This document shows positions 1 through 8,585 of a stretch of 15,186 nt of DNA, piece by piece. The notes beneath the pieces were generated by a model. It was not told the origin of the DNA and did no database searches. It saw only the letters and a list, made by a program, of their open reading frames with translations. Every line of letters begins with the position of its first letter. Positions within the stretch are counted from its first letter, which is position 1. Both the position numbers and the translations under genes were made by a program. The stretch is from Euperipatoides rowelli (taxonomy: Eukaryota > Onychophora > Udeonychophora > Euonychophora > Peripatopsidae): assembly GCA_003024985.2 (NCBI GenBank), contig PXIH01S0025837.1; one strand, given 5' to 3'.

Positions 1-480
1 ATTTTAATATAACTATGATTTAATTAATTACTTTTGTGTAAAAAAAGGGGAGAAATAATGTAGAATAGGCTACATTTTTTTTTTTAAACATTAAAACGTC
101 AATTTAAGTAGGACGGATAACCTTGTGATAAAATTGCTAAGCAGTTTTGTCCTGTTCGATAGATTAACGGTTACCCGGATAATCGACTCAACCCTATTGG
201 AATCATTTCTAATTATTGATTTCAAAACACACAATTTTCATGTGTCTGCACTTTTTTTTAAAAAAAAGTAGGTTTACTTATCCATTATCATTTCTGCAAC
301 TTTCCAAGTTGATTTACACACAAATCCATGTATTATTTTTTTTCCTATAGATAGCACTGAGTTTGGCCAACTCTGTGAAATTAAAAATTGATCATCTGTC
401 AGTGGTCCAGGAAAGATTTGAACAAAATTGTCTTTTTTGGTTTTTAATACTTTTTTTTTTTTTCTTTTTGATGTTAAATA
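1..480. other. AT-rich noncoding stretch
   Basis: No supportable gene. It is dominated by A/T runs, including a perfect 20-bp palindrome at 250-269 made of eight T followed by eight A, flanked by AC and GT. The only less AT-rich part is about 105-196, described separately. The run of T at about 450-463 is low complexity. Confidence 0.7.
105..196 (-). mobile_element. Possible pogo/Tigger-type transposon terminal fragment
   Basis: The + strand reads CGGTTACCCGGATAATCGAC at 168-187. On the minus strand this is a GATTATCCGG motif preceded by GAGTC, and a second GGTTATCCG lies further in, near 114-122. Repeated TCGATTATCCG-type blocks near the tip are typical of terminal repeats of pogo/Tigger/Jerky-related DNA transposons, which insert at TA. 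A TA dinucleotide follows at 195-196. No opposite end is visible in the window and the canonical CAG tip is not intact, so this is at best an old partial copy. The repeated GGATAA motif could also be chance. Confidence 0.3.
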
Positions 481-525
481 TCCTTTATATTTTATATTTT
501 AATATATTTCTTAATTATATATAAC

Positions 526-571
526 CTATGTTTAAACATGGGATCTGGAACAGCACCAGCTGGTGAAGATC
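526..571 (-). other. 46-nt exon-like island on the minus strand
   Basis: On the minus strand a pyrimidine-rich tract made by the microsatellite, ending TTTTCAG at 578-572, is followed by a 46-nt segment of much higher GC than its surroundings. It ends CATAG before GTTAT at 525. The segment is open in the frame that includes SSPAGAVPDPMFKHR. This has the shape of a microexon with acceptor and donor. On the plus strand the same DNA also gives a 30-codon ATG frame (538-630) ending in a repeated EI stretch from the microsatellite. I do not recognise either peptide. Confidence 0.15.
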
Positions 572-581
572 CTGAAAATTT

Positions 582-605
582 AGAAATAGAAATAGAAATA
601 GAAAT
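582..605 (+). repeat. AGAAAT microsatellite
   Basis: Four perfect tandem copies of the hexamer AGAAAT. Read on the minus strand it makes a pyrimidine-rich ATTTCT tract directly upstream of the exon-like island at 526-571. Confidence 0.9.
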
Positions 606-630
606 ACAACCAACTATATTTTCGACTTGA

Positions 631-890
631 ACATTTTTTTGACATACTGTACCTATTTTGTTATTTTGAAAAAAAAAAAAGTACTCCAATTGATTGGATT
701 ATCCCTTTATGAGCTTCAAGTTGATCATTGTTTCTGGAAATTTTCATTCCACCCTACTTTTCTGAAATTTTCTAAATTGCAAAAGAATTAAAATAATAAA
801 TTTAATAATCTGAACTCCAAGAAAATCAAAAATAGCTTTCTAGTTGTCATACTTTTAAATGTCATATCTTAATTCACATGATGACTAATG
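631..890. other. AT-rich stretch without recognisable features
   Basis: Short A runs and scattered stops in all frames. No motif recognised. Confidence 0.6.
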
Positions 891-894
891 GCTC

Positions 895-961
895 TGTATA
901 TAAAGAGTTAACTTTGGCAGATGACTGGATTTGATTGTTTCAACTTAGTTAGTAGCATCAG
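895..961 (+). promoter_or_regulatory. TATA-like box and candidate first exon with splice donor
   Basis: A TATATAAAG box lies at 897-905. About 60 bases on, CAG/GTGAGG at 959-967 is a near-perfect 5' splice donor. Between them GGCAG/ATGACTGG at 916-928 supplies either an acceptor or a start codon, and the 41 nt from 921 to 961 are open in the ATG frame. Each element is short and could be chance in this AT-rich DNA. The combination is the only core-promoter-like arrangement in the first 3 kb. It could precede the open frame at 1017-1277. Confidence 0.15.
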
Positions 962-1016
962 GTGAGGTTAACAAAGTCTTTTATTGCTGAAAACATCAAT
1001 AGTACAATAAAAGTGA

Positions 1017-1277
1017 CTGATTAGAAAAAGAAAAAGGAGTGTGTTGGATGTCAATCTTTTACTGTCATATGACGATCATTTATCAACTTTAAGTATTGGT
1101 CTGAACAGCCAACATAGCAACACATGGACCTTTTACAGCCATTCAGGGCAGCCCAATTCCAACACCAAAAATATAAATTCAGTTGAGGCTCTAACTGTGA
1201 ACAATCCAACAAAAGTGACTTTTATTAAAGCAGATCTTTTTAAGACTTTCATTAGCAAGAACAAGCAGAGGATTTAG
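1017..1277 (+). other. Unrecognised open frame, Ser/Asn-rich, probably not a gene
   Basis: The frame is open from 1017 to a TAG at 1275-1277, about 86 codons. It has no ATG near its 5' end; the first start-like codon is GTG at 1041. The predicted peptide is rich in Ser, Asn and Thr, with a basic KRKR stretch near the start, and matches nothing I know. If the donor at 962 were spliced to an AG at 1023-1024, the upstream 41-nt ATG frame would join in phase, but the intron would be only 63 nt and its acceptor lacks a pyrimidine tract. No AATAAA follows closely. In DNA this AT-rich, open frames of this length are expected by chance somewhere in 15 kb. Confidence 0.12.
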
Positions 1278-1609
1278 CTACAGAAGTTTTATTCTCTAAA
1301 GCTTCTGCATATATAGTATATACTAGGCTACTTATTTTAAAAAAAATATTAAAATTAATGTGTGAATGTAGCCTACTGTGGTTCAAAGTAGTAAATAATA
1401 AGGATTCTATTTATCAAGAAACAGTGCTAAAATAATGAGAAAAGGATTCAATTTCATTATCATGATTGTGATCTCATGAAAAGCAATTAATCTAATTTTA
1501 TTAATCTTTGAGAAAATAGGAAAATGCTAAAAAATTATAAGAGACTAGAATGGGGCCCAATAAATGACATTTTAGTAACTGGATAGCAGCTTTATTTTTT
1601 AATTTACAG
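1278..1609. other. AT-rich stretch ending in a splice-acceptor-like tract
   Basis: No gene seen. The right end, about 1590-1609, is a T-rich tract ending TTTACAG, a good-looking 3' acceptor. The DNA after it (1610-1640) has several CCTAACC/GTAACCC-like words, too irregular to call telomeric. Confidence 0.5.
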
Positions 1610-1627
1610 TCCTAACCTTACCGTAAC

Positions 1628-1831
1628 CCTGAACATTATCTCCTACTACGTATTAAACCCACTATGCCCCAACTCTATGATGATGATGAAGAGGTGAAAT
1701 AATCCTTTTTTGATTATTTTGACACAATTTCCAACAGCCTCCCTTATGACAGAAATACATGCGAAGATGTTAAAAATGCAGTAATTGACTCTTATTNGGC
1801 CCTGCTTCTATACATTTCTAAAACATTTTAA
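1628..1831 (+). pseudogene. Broken frame, possibly a LINE endonuclease remnant
   Basis: The frame runs from CCT at 1628 to TAA at 1829-1831, with one internal stop at 1700-1702 and an ambiguous base at 1797. Around the internal stop it reads KPTMPQLYDDDEEVK, stop, then SFFDYFDTISNSLP. Many APE-type endonucleases of RTE/CR1-like LINEs have an APT...DEEV..FY..L...I...P block just before their GDxNAKVG motif. The match is loose, and the GDxNAKVG motif that should follow is absent; the frame continues with unrelated sequence. It could be a degraded retrotransposon fragment or a coincidence. No poly(A) tail or target duplication was found. Confidence 0.2.
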
Positions 1832-2392
1832 GAAATTACTGACTTAGAAATTTAAAATGATTTATATAAAAATTAATGTAAAAAACAAACATGAATATCA
1901 AATTATATTTATTTTTTAGATTATAATATTTAAAAAAAGTATTGGACACAGTGTCGGATCTATAAACCATGATACCTCACATGGTGGGGACTATGCCATT
2001 CTAGGTTTTGCAAATTGAAATCAGACATGTTATGCTATTTTCAAGGTCTTTTTCTACTTTTATAACATTTTTTACACATGAGATAGCTTTCTTATTGTGG
2101 TTATATTTTTTAGTTTGGCATACTTTTCTTCCTTGTTTATTTTACAATGCTTCTGCTGTGTACTGAAGTTCTCACTGTCCTTAGAAGAGAAACTGATGTC
2201 AAGAAAACCTTGTGACATCATTATGACATTCTGATTAGTCATTAGACGCATAACATCTCATTGTCTAAAACCTAATTTATATACAGTCGAACATTCGAAC
2301 GTCTTTTCATCTTTACAGTGGAATTAATCCACTTCCATTCTTATAGAGGGAGAAATTATATATATTTTATTCTTTAGAATTTAAAACAGTGC
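1832..2392. other. Noncoding stretch with short inverted repeats
   Basis: No gene supported. Visible structure: ACCATG...CATGGT around 1967-1986; a perfect 8-bp inverted repeat TGATGTCA/TGACATCA at 2194-2201 and 2213-2220; and GTGGA...TCCAC at about 2319-2333. A TTTATATAC word lies near 2275. Confidence 0.5.
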
Positions 2393-2512
2393 ATGCAGGT
2401 TGAGCTTTGGCGGCAGACTTTTGCTTTCCATTTCTCTGTTAGCATTTCCATTGTGGTTTTTCTCTTAGTCCAGAAAGAGGTGGTTCAAATTGTTCCTTTA
2501 AATTTCAGCTGA
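2393..2512 (+). other. Small ATG open frame, unrecognised
   Basis: The frame begins with ATG at 2393 and ends with TGA at 2510-2512, 39 codons. Residues about 11-26 (AFHFSVSISIVVFLLV) are strongly hydrophobic and could span a membrane. The local GC is a little higher than average, and a TATA-like word lies about 118 bp upstream. Nothing about the peptide is familiar, and a frame of this size is well within chance expectation. I list it only because it stands out a little in composition. Confidence 0.08.
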
Positions 2513-3712
2513 CTCTTTTAACCCTTTATGGATTATTGGGTTGTAAGCCATATTTTGCTACGGTATGTTATTTTACAAATTATTTTTCTAGGTCAGCTGA
2601 CCCCTTCCTTAGCTAAATTTCAGAGTTTTTATGGATAATTTGTGTGCAGAGAATAGCAACTCATTTGCACTGCTATAAGCTGGGCATGAATCCATTTTAT
2701 TCAGTCATGCAGTTTTCCCAAATGACATTTGTACAGTCAGTTAGTAGGCTCTCATGGTGCATGGTGTTTATACAGATGGCANATTGGACATTCTGTTTGG
2801 GCTTATTTAAAATATTTTAAAATTGCATTATTTTCCATTGTTAGTGCTTTTCTTTGGCAGTTAGGCTAATGAAGTCTATCTATGGTTGAAAGTTTATTCC
2901 AGTTCATGTTTTATTTACAGTTTTATTTAATTCATTCAATCAAGTTCATAAGAAACTGTTAGGCCTAAGCCCAGGGAGCTATATAAACTGAGTTATGTAA
3001 GTTAAAATTAGATTCAATTGAGTTACCTCTTATTATTCTTTGAAAGTCACAAGCCTTTCAAAGTAATTTGAAAGTCATTCGTTTAAAAACAGAATGATGT
3101 TAAATAAAAAATAAAAATTTCTATGCTCTCATCTGTCCAATTTTCTACAAAGATGTTCATGCACAAACCTGACTCTATTCTTCCTCTGCTTGTTAATTAA
3201 CACAGGCTAAATGACATGATGACAAGATTTGATGATACTTTGCTTGCATTATCATCTCCGAGTCCAATTAGCAATCTGGCAACCATGCTTTTATAACTGT
3301 ACGAAATCAATTACAGACAGCAGTTAATTTCATATGTAAACTTCTGTCTTTGTGATTTTTTTTTGTCTTGGTTTCACACAAGTCATCAATCCCAGGTTAA
3401 TTTAACTTCTCTAAATTACAGATACTCTCCCTCAACACCCACATGGCAAGAAACCACATGATTACTAACAACTTCATACAACACTGTAACTATTCCTTTA
3501 ATGAACTATAAGTAATGTTTGAAAAAAAGCATACCAAAAATATAATATAAATGTTGTGGTAGATAAAATAGTGATTTCTCATAATATTTGCAAGTTTTGG
3601 GACTCTAATAAAACATCAGGAACTTTGGCACTAAACAAATTAATCTTTCAATCATGGGCTAACAAATATGTAAATATAGTTCTAACACTAACTCAACTAA
3701 CTCAATTTAAGA
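2513..3712. other. Long noncoding stretch
   Basis: No gene seen. A perfect 12-bp palindrome with an E-box core (GGTCAGCTGACC) lies at 2591-2602. One ambiguous base lies at 2782. The rest is AT-rich with short open frames only. One of them, from a GTG at 3556, runs into the hAT end at 3721 and is not credible. Confidence 0.6.
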
Positions 3713-3720
3713 GGTTAATG
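3713..3720. repeat. Left target-site duplication of hAT element 1
   Basis: GGTTAATG, repeated perfectly at 4438-4445 on the other side of the element. Eight bases is the usual duplication length for hAT transposons. Confidence 0.93.
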
Positions 3721-3840
3721 CAGTGTTTCTCAACCTGTGGGGGGTGCGAATAACTAAAGGGGGGGGCGCGCAAAAAAAAATTAAAAAAAAAAATTAAAAA
3801 AAAAAAAAAAAAAAAGTAGTAAAAAGCAAAATGAAAACTA

Positions 3841-3846
3841 TTTATT
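3841..3846 (-). terminator. AATAAA polyadenylation signal of the transposase remnant
   Basis: AATAAA on the minus strand, about 115 bases downstream of the transposase stop codon and inside the element. It fits the 3' end of the ancestral transposase message. Poly(A) signals are common by chance in AT-rich DNA. Confidence 0.4.
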
Positions 3847-3900
3847 GAAACAATAACAGATTATGATAATAAAAAAATGGATCAGTATAGCCAGTATCTC

Positions 3901-3918
3901 TGCGTTTCGCAAAACGCA
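3901..3918. repeat. Short perfect hairpin inside hAT element 1
   Basis: TGCGTTT at 3901-3907 pairs perfectly with AAACGCA at 3912-3918 around a 4-base loop. It lies between the transposase stop codon and the AATAAA signal, so it would be in the 3' untranslated part of the ancestral message. Confidence 0.6.
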
Positions 3919-3959
3919 TTTAATAATTAATTAAAATATAAAACAAAATAATACAATAA

Positions 3960-4106
3960 TTAATGACTCCCTTGGGCCTGTGTCGTAGAGCAAAGTTTTT
4001 CATAAGATGGTAGTATATTGGAAATTGACACTCTGAGTTCTCTTTCTATATTAAAATCGGCCAATCGTAGGTCGGCTTGCATTTTATCCACTTCCGCATA
4101 ACTTTT
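3960..4106 (-). pseudogene. C-terminal remnant of a hAT transposase
   Basis: Minus-strand frame of 48 codons ending in TAA at 3962-3960; it is open from 4106, just after a TGA at 4109-4107. The product contains RELRVSISNILPSYEKLC followed by STTQAQGSH and stop. Many hAT transposases and their domesticated relatives (ZBED5/SCAND3-like) end this way: a basic (D/E)LR(V/L)..(S/T)NI.P...KLC segment and a terminal QA(H/Q).SH. This segment is the tail of the C-terminal hAT dimerisation region. The zinc finger, the catalytic DDE core and the insertion domain are all missing; upstream DNA is AT-rich filler. The position inside perfect hAT ends confirms its source. The fragment cannot be active alone. 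Confidence 0.75.
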
Positions 4107-4437
4107 TCAATTTATTAAACTGCAATTTGTTTTTTGTTTTTTTTAATTTATTAACTACATTATTACCAATACATGTACCAAGAATAAAAATTACGCTTAT
4201 TTTGTTACATTATTGTTGAAATTATTGAACTTAATTTTTTTTATGAGGAATGGAAGAAATGAGGAGTTGTGGTAGGGCATTCGGACTAAATCGGAACATG
4301 TCGGTAAAACGGAAAAAAATTTAAGATTGATATTTTAACGACGCATTGAGGTTCTGTGTTGGGGGGGGGGGATGGGGGCATGATTAAAATTGATATGTAA
4401 AAGTGGGTCGTAAATACTAAAAGGTTGAGAAACACTG

Positions 4438-4445
4438 GGTTAATG
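4438..4445. repeat. Right target-site duplication of hAT element 1
   Basis: GGTTAATG, identical to 3713-3720. Confidence 0.93.
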
Positions 4446-7311
4446 TGATTTAAGTATGGTGGTGTGGGATATCAGTTTTGTACATAGAGTCACAGCATTA
4501 TTTGTGTGTAAAAACAGATTTCACTTGAATTATTTAAATCAATCAATTAATAAATAATTGCAATGTTTAAAGATTAAAAAAAAAGATTATAATGATTTTA
4601 GCACATTATTATCCAAGTATAACAATATAGCCTGCAGGCTTTGTTGTAAAATCAAGAATAAAAGTGTGCAAAAACATCTTGAGATATTAGGCTGTAATAT
4701 TTGGAATGTCAATTAGAGTATGTGACAGAGGGAGGGGAATTTCTGATATTGCAGCCTGCAATATCTATGATGTTATTTAGAGATATACTTAATGAGAAAA
4801 GGAATGTGGCACAAACTTGAGTCAATTATCATTTTAAGAAACTGATAAGGAATACAATGAATGAAGTTGTGAAAAATACTCTTTGGTACTTCCAGTTAAA
4901 AGTGTCTATTTCTTGTCTTTATTTACATTGTAGCAAGTACAAAGTATGTAATTTAATTTAAACTTTGGTAAAATTATGTAGTCTAATAAATAAGGTTTAG
5001 AATTATGTAGACATTAAGGCCAAAGATAACTTGTTAATTTTAATAAAATATTCCTTCCTCCTAGAATATTATGTTAAAAAATATTGAATAGGAAGAATTA
5101 TAAATATAAAAACTGACTGGAAATTATAAGATAATTATTAACCTAACAATTTTTTTTTTCCAAAGTTTATTTAAGAATAGTTGAAGTATTTTGTGATTAG
5201 GCATCAAGTAACCCTTCACCTAATATGATGCCCAATAGGGTATATACAAATAACTATAATGTATATTATTGATGATGGTGGATAATTTTACAAAATTTCA
5301 TATCCCGATTACTCTCCTCCAAAAAAATGGTATGTCATCTAAAGACATCTAAGAAATCAGAAATGGAGTGGGCTACTAATGCACATCCTTTGAAACTGGT
5401 GAAAAAAAATCTAAATAAATAACTTATGCACTATGCAGAGGCTGAAATGATGACCCTTCTGTGAAGATGTTACCTACACATGTAGTAAAACATAAACTCA
5501 TTTCAGTCCTTTAATCCAAGCAAAAAATTTAAATGTCCTAGCGTACTTGAGAAAAGAAGTAGACTAATCTCAGCTATTAAGATTTTAACTTTCATCCTTT
5601 ACATTGACATACTTCATATTAGAGATGGGAAAAAACGTTTAATTGGCTAAACGTATTTCCAACAAGTTCAAACATATAATACAATTTGTGAACTCTGTAT
5701 AAATGCAAGATACAGTAGGCTAAGCTTCAACATCAAACATCAAACATTCAAACTGAAGGTATACTGTAGTTTCTGCCTATGGAAATATTATTACTGAAAC
5801 CTTGTGACATGATGCAGAAATATTAAAAAAAAACTTTTATTTATGCATCAATGTTAATTATATGAATATAATAAATTATTTGATCCAATTTCTATTCCTT
5901 TTATAGTACATGCTCTCTCTCAAAGTTTAATGTTAGCCAAATACAATACCGGTAAACTCATAATGGTTTATAATAAATTATAAGGGAATTAATTTTAAAT
6001 GTTTCAAAAGCAAATTATTGTATTTTACAGTGTATTCCATACTAATATGATTTATTGTATGTGCTTGGGCATTTTTTTTTTTAAAAAAAAAAGTTATCCA
6101 ATTAAAAATACCCTTTTGTAAAATATTGCTTTTACAATTATTTTTTTATTATGCGATTTTGCTGAATAAAGATTTTAAACTAAAATATGGATGAATAGAT
6201 ATTTCTTTCTACTTTTTTTTAATAAAATTAAAACTTTATCACATGAAAAAAAATGCATTTCTCTAAACATTTTATACAAATAATTGTAATCTAAAGGTTA
6301 ATTATAATAGCAGTTTCAACCCTCCTACCCATCCACCCTAAAAAAAAAGTGTTTTTATGTGTGTACTGGTAGCATATATAGATGCTCAAAAACAAAGATA
6401 CTATGACATCAACAAAAACTAAAGGAATAGATTATTTCTGGAATTTGCTATTTTTATTGAATCAGACCATTTTGTCATATCTCTTAAAAGTTTGACAATT
6501 TTAGCTTTTAATATATACATTTTTTTAAATAACTGTGTAAATAAACTGTAGATCAATAAATAATAATGAACATTAAGAGTTTTAAGATATTGATATGAGT
6601 CAGCTAGAGAAATATTGAGAGAGAAAAACGAATATGAAATTTTAAAGTTGATTCATGCAAGAACAGTATTAGACTTGTATAAGCCAAATATTTAAATTTA
6701 ATTTATCAATAATTTTAACTTGAATTTTTACTACAATTTTAAATATATTTGTATTAGCAACTGATAAGAGTAGTAACTTTACTATCTCAAAAAAAAAACA
6801 AGATTCAATAGTAGTCTATATTAAATTAATACAAGGTGTGATTTTTGGTTTTGTGTGTTTCAAGTTATCAGCTACTTATCAAATCTATCAATATAATTAT
6901 TGCTTCTATATGGTCGAATGGATGGAATTACTTTGATTAATGACAATCAATTCCTAGGAAAACAATATGGATTAAACCCACTACAAATCTTATCATAAAA
7001 TCCTATACTAATGTAAGACAGTTTCTGAAATGAAAAATTATCAGATTAAAAAAAAAAAGAACACAATTTTGTAAGATATTTGAAAATTTATCATCAAATT
7101 GCATCTGCCTGTGTCAGTAGCCTATAATCTAAGCCATTGTAATAAATCATCCAACACTTGTTGAAAAAAAAAAAACTCACCAAATAAGAAGGAATAATAT
7201 ATTTTCATATAATTAAAACCATCTTTAAAAAGCATTTCTTCCTCCTCCTACCCTTATCCCCCAAAAAACCTTATGTCCTGACATGCCAATCTTTGAAACA
7301 ACAATCAGACA
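4446..7311. other. Long AT-rich noncoding stretch
   Basis: No gene supported over almost 2.9 kb. Contents noted: a cluster of palindromes at 4629-4765 (separate entry); a 31-codon ATG frame at 5327-5422 that I do not recognise; tandem CATCAAA-like words at about 5730-5750; a T11A10 tract at 6072-6092; and pyrimidine-rich patches near 6320-6341 and 7239-7262 that share CCTCCTACCC. Confidence 0.65.
4629..4765. repeat. Cluster of three short palindromes
   Basis: AGCCTGCAGGCT at 4629-4640 is a perfect 12-bp palindrome. ATATTA and TAATAT at about 4685-4701 flank a GGCTG core. GATATTGCA and TGCAATATC at 4745-4765 pair perfectly over 9 bp around GCC. The second and third resemble each other in inverted orientation (GATATT..AGGCTG..AATAT), and the three are spaced about 55-60 bp apart. 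Confidence 0.7.
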
Positions 7312-7319
7312 GTTTAGAC
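7312..7319. repeat. Left target-site duplication of hAT element 2
   Basis: GTTTAGAC, repeated perfectly at 8078-8085. Confidence 0.93.
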
Positions 7320-8077
7320 CAGTGTTTCTTAAACTGTGGTCCGTGGACCCCTAGGGGTCCGTGGCTCGATAATTGGGGGTCCGTGAAATTTTGTTTAGAA
7401 AAAATTTGAATTTTAACTAATCATATAAGGCTATTTAAAAAATGTCGTGACTACTGATTTTGCAAATTTAATTTACACCCGCGTATATTTTAATGTTATA
7501 TTTATTAATATTNTGCAGTCGTTGTTTGTAGCAACAGTTTTTCAAAACAAGTATTTTCATTTATTTTATTTTGTGGAAAATATAAAAGCAAAAGTTTTAT
7601 TAAAACATAGGAAAAAATTTATAATAGGTTAGCCTATTTTTGTATAACAGCTTTATTGAAGGTTTTTTTGCGATCATATATCCAGTCTGGCTTATCAAGC
7701 TTAACAGCAACATTCCTTATGAAAAAATTAACTTTTTTTTTTTTAAATCAATAAATCACTTGGCAGTTAAATAGTTTTTTTCTTTTTAATCATTAAATCA
7801 TGAATTGATTTTTATACTTACTACAACCTNCTCATTCTAAATAAAAGGTAANTTATAAATTTTCTTCCAAATCAAATTTAAGTAAGAATAAAAATATTGA
7901 TGTAAAATATTAAAAAAAAAATGTATTATGTTCATATTTACTAATGCTGTACTTTATTTTTTAAAGTAGAATGTAAGTCTAAGTTTTGACGGGGACGGGG
8001 GGAGCTGAGTCGGGGGTCCGTTAAAACTCAGCTAATTTTTATGGGGTCCGTGGGTTCAAAAAGTTTAAGAACCACTG
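7320..8077. mobile_element. Complete non-autonomous hAT element (element 2), 758 bp
   Basis: The inverted ends are CAGTGTTTCTTAAACT at 7320-7335 and AGTTTAAGAACCACTG at 8062-8077, matching at 15 of 16 positions, with a perfect 8-bp duplication outside. Just inside both ends are several copies of GGGGTCCGT(GG): about 7338-7384 on the left and 8011-8053 on the right. They include a perfect 16-bp palindrome GGACCCCTAGGGGTCC at 7345-7360. AGCTGAGT/ACTCAGCT at 8003-8010 and 8026-8033 form another inverted repeat. Repeated subterminal motifs are where hAT transposases bind. The tips differ from those of element 1, so it is a separate family. I found no recognisable transposase coding; the longest frame (7447-7632) starts at GTG and is not familiar. 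Ambiguous bases lie at 7513, 7830 and 7852. Confidence 0.92.
7345..7360. repeat. Perfect 16-bp palindrome in the subterminal repeat of element 2
   Basis: GGACCCCTAGGGGTCC lies 25 bp from the left tip. It is formed by two GGGGTCC units facing each other and is a likely transposase-binding site by analogy with other hAT elements. Confidence 0.85.
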
Positions 8078-8085
8078 GTTTAGAC
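8078..8085. repeat. Right target-site duplication of hAT element 2
   Basis: GTTTAGAC, identical to 7312-7319. Confidence 0.93.
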
Positions 8086-8518
8086 TGAATACTGATCTCA
8101 AAATCTATCATATTGCTTGCTGTGCCAAAATAGCAGAATGAAAAGTAAGTTTGTAAAAATGAAGTTTATGGCCTTATTAAAGTACACTGCTGCTTGTCAT
8201 GTTTTAATTGTAATTTATAAGTGTAAAGAATTAAGGGTAATGGCGGTTTGTATTAAGTTATCGAATAAGCAAAGTTTTTTTTGTTTTTTTTTTAAGTCTT
8301 GTTTTTAAACATTATGCAATCATAAAGATATTGTATCCATAGATAGAAGTGTCATTCAAAATTCAAAATTTAAAATATTTTTTAGCTCTAAAATAGTAAT
8401 AATTACCTTAATACATAAAAAATTAATAACATTATTTATTTTATCCAATTCTTTTAACATGAAATTATATTTTGTAAAACAGAACTATTTAATTGCATAT
8501 AATGTCGACCCATTTGAG
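8086..8518. other. AT-rich stretch, no gene
   Basis: A 63-codon open frame (8117-8308) begins at a non-ATG codon and ends in poly-Phe/Lys coded by T runs. It has no recognisable content and I do not call it a gene. Confidence 0.6.
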
Positions 8519-8585
8519 TTTTTTTTTTTTTTTTTTGTGGTCACATTCGTTGGTTAGTCCGCCAAGACTAACCGACCAATGTTCC
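8519..8585 (-). repeat. Poly(A)-tailed hairpin, possible small retroposon end
   Basis: On the minus strand a stem-loop is followed directly by a run of 18 A (8536-8519). The stem is 8543-8559 pairing with 8566-8582 around a 6-base loop, with 15 Watson-Crick pairs, one mismatch and one U-G (seen as A-C on the minus strand). A structured 3' end followed by poly(A) is what a retroposed RNA or the tail of a SINE would leave. No tRNA-like A or B box and no target duplication were found, so the nature of the source RNA is unknown. The T run could also be simple low complexity. Confidence 0.35.

Larger units (their letters stand above)
3721..4437 (-). mobile_element. Complete non-autonomous hAT element (element 1), 717 bp
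   Basis: Both ends carry the same 16-bp inverted repeat without a mismatch: CAGTGTTTCTCAACCT at 3721-3736 and its complement at 4422-4437. It is flanked by a perfect 8-bp duplication. Tips of the form CAGNGNTTCTCAACC are characteristic of Charlie/SPIN-type hAT elements. Inside, read on the minus strand, are the end of a transposase gene (3960-4106), a short hairpin and an AATAAA signal, so the element is an internally deleted derivative of an autonomous copy. Subterminal G runs lie at 3739-3744, 3759-3766 and 4361-4378. An A-rich tract occupies about 3772-3815. Most of the transposase is gone, so movement would need enzyme from another copy. The perfect ends and duplication suggest that the insertion is not very old. 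Confidence 0.93.

Noticed and set aside
1610-1640. CCTAACC/GTAACCC words suggesting telomeric repeats
   Set aside because: They are irregular, only about 20 bp long, and without a true tandem array.
3556-3753. 65-codon frame upstream of hAT element 1
   Set aside because: It starts at GTG, and its last codons come from the transposon's inverted repeat.
3772-3815. A-rich tract as a retroposon tail
   Set aside because: It is interrupted by TT pairs and lies inside the hAT element with intact ends, so it is internal low complexity.
5622-5660. TAGAGATGGGAAAA as a possible Ac-type hAT tip
   Set aside because: No matching opposite end or 8-bp duplication was found in the window.
2203-5820. AACCTTGTGACAT shared by about 2208 and 5798, with similar words in the foldback
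   Set aside because: The match is only about 13-16 bp and flanks differ, so it is likely chance or CRE-like word reuse.
7447-7632. 61-codon frame inside hAT element 2
   Set aside because: It starts at GTG, contains an ambiguous base, is AT-coded and has no transposase motif.
8117-8308. 63-codon frame
   Set aside because: It has a non-ATG start and a poly-Phe/Lys end coded by homopolymer runs.
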